This document shows positions 61,503-64,000 of a stretch of DNA of 64,000 nt, piece after piece. The notes below the pieces were generated by a model that worked only from the letters and a program-made list of their open reading frames with translations, was not told the DNA's origin and did not search any database. Every line of letters begins with the position of its first letter. The stretch's first letter is position 1. The stretch spans positions 1 through 64,000 of the forward strand of contig JANQRS010000060.1 of the NCBI GenBank assembly GCA_028284445.1, given 5' to 3'. The position numbers were made by a program, and so were the translations under genes. The stretch is from Calditrichia bacterium (GTDB lineage: Bacteria; Calditrichota; Calditrichia; RBG-13-44-9; J075).

Positions 61503-64000
61503 TTATGCGGTAACCGCCTCATCTGATTGGCCGGATTTCAGCAGGGCATTAATTGTATTCTTCAGATGGGTAAAGTTAACCGGCTTCGACACATAGTCAT
61601 CCATACCGGCTTCCAGACAGCGTTCGCGATCACCAGTCATCGCATTCGCGGTGAGAGCAATAATCGGCACATGCCCACCGTTGATCTTCTCGCGGCTGCG
61701 GATGAGCATGGTTGCCTCGACGCCATCCATTTCCGGCATCATCATATCCATCAAAATCACATCATAGCTAATGCGACTGGCGAGTTCTACAGCTTCGAAT
61801 CCATTACCAACGACATCAACCTGATGACCCATTTTCTCAAGGAAGCGGCAGGCAACTTTTTGGTTGATCACATTGTCCTCGGCCATCAAAATGCGCAGCT
61901 TTATGTCCTCGTCCGGCGACGCACTGTCTTCTTCCCCATCGATAAAACGTTCTGCGATCGATGTCAGTTCGGCATCCTGAGAGAGCGCTTTCGTGATTGC
62001 TTCCAGAAGTTGATCTCGCTTGATAGGCTTGCGCAAACTAAAGCGCACACCAAGGCGATCTAACAGTTCCCGCGACACTCGCTGCATCATTGAAATGAAA
62101 ACAATCAACTCCGGTCGTTGCGTCACATCAAGTTGCTGCATTGCGGCAAGGTGGGTATCCTCTTCCAGGCTTGGCGCCTGGCCGTTCCAGATGACCATGT
62201 CAAATGGGCGTCCCGATTTTTCCCGCAGCTCAACGCGCTTGGCAGCGCCTTCACCACTGCGTATCGTTTCAATTTCGCAGGCATAGACCTCGAGAATACG
62301 CATCAAAATCTGACTGCTGGAGCGATTGTTATCGACAATTAAAATTCTTGGCGGACTATCCTGTTGCCACCCTGCGGGCAGCAATTCAGCCTGCTGTGCA
62401 GATTCCGGTCCGGCCTCGAATCGTGCTGTAAACCAGAAGGTTGATCCATGCTCCGGCACGCTGCTCAAACCGGTACCGCCCCCCATCATCTCAGCCAGCT
62501 GACGGGAAATCGCCAGACCTAAACCGGTACCGCCATATTTGCGGCTGGTCGTTCCGTCCGCCTGGGCAAAGCTCTCAAAAACGAGCGATTGTTTGTTCTC
62601 AGGAATCCCAATCCCCGAGTCAACCACACTGAAGCGAATCAAATTATCTTTCGCACTCGCCTCGGCGAGATCAACCTCAATACGGATTTCACCTTCGTCC
62701 GTAAACTTTACAGCATTGCTGAGGAAATTAAGCAGGATCTGGCGGATTCTGGAAGGATCTCCCTGGTAGCGGCGCTGCACAGCCGGATCGATGTCGATCA
62801 GCACTTCCAGGCCCTTTTCCTGGGCCTTCAGGGCAATCATGTCCACCGTGCTTTCAACGGTATCAACAAGGTCAAATTCCAGGATTTCCAATTCCAGTTT
62901 ACCAGCCTCGATCTTGGAGAAGTCGAGGATATCGTTGATCAGATTCAATAACGATGACGCACTGAACTGAATGGATTTTGCAAACTCCTCCTGCTCGCCG
63001 GATAGTCCGGATTCCAGGAGTAGACGGTTCATACCAAGTATACCGTTCATCGGGGTACGAATTTCATGGCTCATATTCGCAAGAAATTCGCTCTTGGCGC
63101 GAGTATTGGCTTCAGCTTCATCACGCGATTGTTTCAATTGCCTTTCGACCCGTTTCTGATTACTGATATCGCGCGCAACCGCGACGATGGCCGTTGGCTT
63201 ACCGTTGTCATCACGAAGCGTAGACATTGATAATGAAATGGGGAATTCGTGCTGATTTTTATGGCGGGCATAACATTCACCCGTCCAGGAGCCACCGCCA
63301 TTTGCGAGCAGGATTTGTTTCAATTCCGCAGTACGTAAGCCACCGCCCCAGAGCATGTCACAATTTTCGCCGAGAATTTCGTGTTCCTCATAGCCATAGT
63401 TACGCGTAAACGCGGAATTCGTAAACAGGATTCGCTCATGGATATCCATAATGCAAACGCTATCGTTGATATTTTTGAGCGCAAGCGACATCATCAAATA
63501 ACGCGATTCTGTTTCCTGGTATGCCTGAGTGGTTTCAGCAAGCAAGTGCGTGAGACGCTTTTCAGATTCCTGCAGCTTTTCGCGAAGGCGATTCACCTGA
63601 AGGCGCGCTTCATCAATGCTCAAGATAAAGTAGAAAGTTCCGGCTTCGGTCTGTACCTCGCGCACCTGACATCGAACCCTTGAGAAAGATACCGTTCCAA
63701 AGACAATCTTGGGCGTTAGACCGGTTATGGCCCCAAACGTAGATTGCAGGCTTGAGAGGCAGTTACCGGCGGCTGTGTTAAGCACCTCTTTGAAAAAGTC
63801 ACCATATTCGGATCGCATTTCACGGCGTTCATCCGGCGCCGGCAGCACACCGACCTCAAGTAGATCGGCTGCAATCTGCTCTTTAAAACTAATCGCCAGA
63901 AACCCGGTTTTTGTACCGGAGAAATCCAGAAATGCATTCATCCGTTGCTCTTCAGGAAAGAGATCAAGCTCATATTCCTTGTAGCCTTGTTCGGCAATTG
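61503..64000 (-). CDS. Hybrid sensor histidine kinase: CheX-like, PAS, HisKA, ATPase, two receiver domains (5' end beyond window)
   Basis: At least 831 residues are visible; the frame stays open to the right edge, so the true start lies outside the window. The visible N-terminus (FLDFSGTKTGFLAISF, GDFFKEVLNTAAGNCLSSL, SKIVFG-like) resembles CheX-type chemotaxis phosphatases. A coiled coil, a PAS domain (SVCIMDIHERILFTNSAF), HisKA with His in FLANMSHEIRTPMNGILG, the ATPase domain (NFLSNAVKFTDEG, DSGIGIP, GTGLGLAISR), a degenerate receiver lacking the phosphoacceptor Asp (IVDNNRSSSQIL, MVIWNGQAPS) and a complete receiver (AEDNVINQKV, LMDMMMPEMDG, VSKPV) follow. No transmembrane segment is seen; it is probably cytoplasmic. 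Confidence 0.9.
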   Translation of the reverse strand, partial: IAEQGYKEYELDLFPEEQRMNAFLDFSGTKTGFLAISFKEQIAADLLEVGVLPAPDERREMRSEYGDFFKEVLNTAAGNCLSSLQSTFGAITGLTPKIVFGTVSFSRVRCQVREVQTEAGTFYFILSIDEARLQVNRLREKLQESEKRLTHLLAETTQAYQETESRYLMMSLALKNINDSVCIMDIHERILFTNSAFTRNYGYEEHEILGENCDMLWGGGLRTAELKQILLANGGGSWTGECYARHKNQHEFPISLSMSTLRDDNGKPTAIVAVARDISNQKRVERQLKQSRDEAEANTRAKSEFLANMSHEIRTPMNGILGMNRLLLESGLSGEQEEFAKSIQFSASSLLNLINDILDFSKIEAGKLELEILEFDLVDTVESTVDMIALKAQEKGLEVLIDIDPAVQRRYQGDPSRIRQILLNFLSNAVKFTDEGEIRIEVDLAEASAKDNLIRFSVVDSGIGIPENKQSLVFESFAQADGTTSRKYGGTGLGLAISRQLAEMMGGGTGLSSVPEHGSTFWFTARFEAGPESAQQAELLPAGWQQDSPPRILIVDNNRSSSQILMRILEVYACEIETIRSGEGAAKRVELREKSGRPFDMVIWNGQAPSLEEDTHLAAMQQLDVTQRPELIVFISMMQRVSRELLDRLGVRFSLRKPIKRDQLLEAITKALSQDAELTSIAERFIDGEEDSASPDEDIKLRILMAEDNVINQKVACRFLEKMGHQVDVVGNGFEAVELASRISYDVILMDMMMPEMDGVEATMLIRSREKINGGHVPIIALTANAMTGDRERCLEAGMDDYVSKPVNFTHLKNTINALLKSGQSDEAVTA

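Overview
The window looks like bacterial chromosome from the FCB side of the tree (Bacteroidota, Ignavibacteriota, Calditrichota or KSB1-like; the exact phylum is inference). The supporting signs are: two secreted proteins ending in the NPFNPxT-type C-terminal sorting domain associated with type IX secretion, two PorV/FadL-like outer-membrane proteins, a TonB receptor paired with a DUF4249 lipoprotein, FG-GAP/ASPIC proteins, and strong AAGGAG-type ribosome binding sites. No rRNA, tRNA, CRISPR array, transposase or phage gene was seen. Genes are densely packed and most lie on the minus strand.

Layout. 0-8.5 kb: archaeal-type HMG-CoA synthase, a lipoprotein di-haem cytochrome c peroxidase, YhbY, an M14 peptidase, a TrpF-like protein lacking the catalytic cysteine and coupled to an alpha/beta hydrolase, and an MFS transporter. 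8.9-18.3 kb: a large subtilisin with a sorting domain, a LytS/LytTR two-component operon, a PorV/FadL-like porin and a tyrosine-rich lipoprotein with Ser/Arg/Lys repeats. 18.4-25.1 kb: a sigma-54 response regulator next to a histidine kinase whose sensor is an FG-GAP/ASPIC beta-propeller, then an exported VOC protein and an ECF sigma/anti-sigma pair followed by two paralogous small proteins. 26-32.6 kb: proBA, an SDR with its Rrf2 regulator and matching operators, and a membrane M28 peptidase. 32.8-38.2 kb: an OmpR-type two-component system next to a TonB receptor and a DUF4249 lipoprotein, with 11-bp direct repeats upstream of both the regulator and the receptor. 38.3-42.9 kb: an SCP2-R2lox fusion oxidase, a sodium:solute symporter, and a divergent WYL regulator/VOC pair around a perfect operator palindrome. 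43-50.8 kb: a giant TPR protein, a BON-LysM protein, an ABC-2 exporter and a deoxyribosyltransferase-like protein. 50.8-64 kb: an FG-GAP/ASPIC protein with a sorting domain, a YHS/SnoaL/AraC group, an M20 amidohydrolase, a PorV-like protein, LarC coupled to a 5'-nucleotidase, and a CheX-PAS-histidine-kinase hybrid that runs off the right edge.

Signalling is over-represented: four histidine kinases, three stand-alone response regulators, one ECF sigma system and three one-component regulators in 64 kb. Several intergenic regions carry short tandem repeats with strict 7-nt or 8-nt phasing. The 7-nt arrays mostly sit right behind stop codons in the sense direction, and in several cases the stop codon is at or inside the repeat. 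The observations most worth following are the R2lox fusion, the propeller kinase, the serine/arginine repeat lipoprotein and the stop-codon-linked heptamer repeats.
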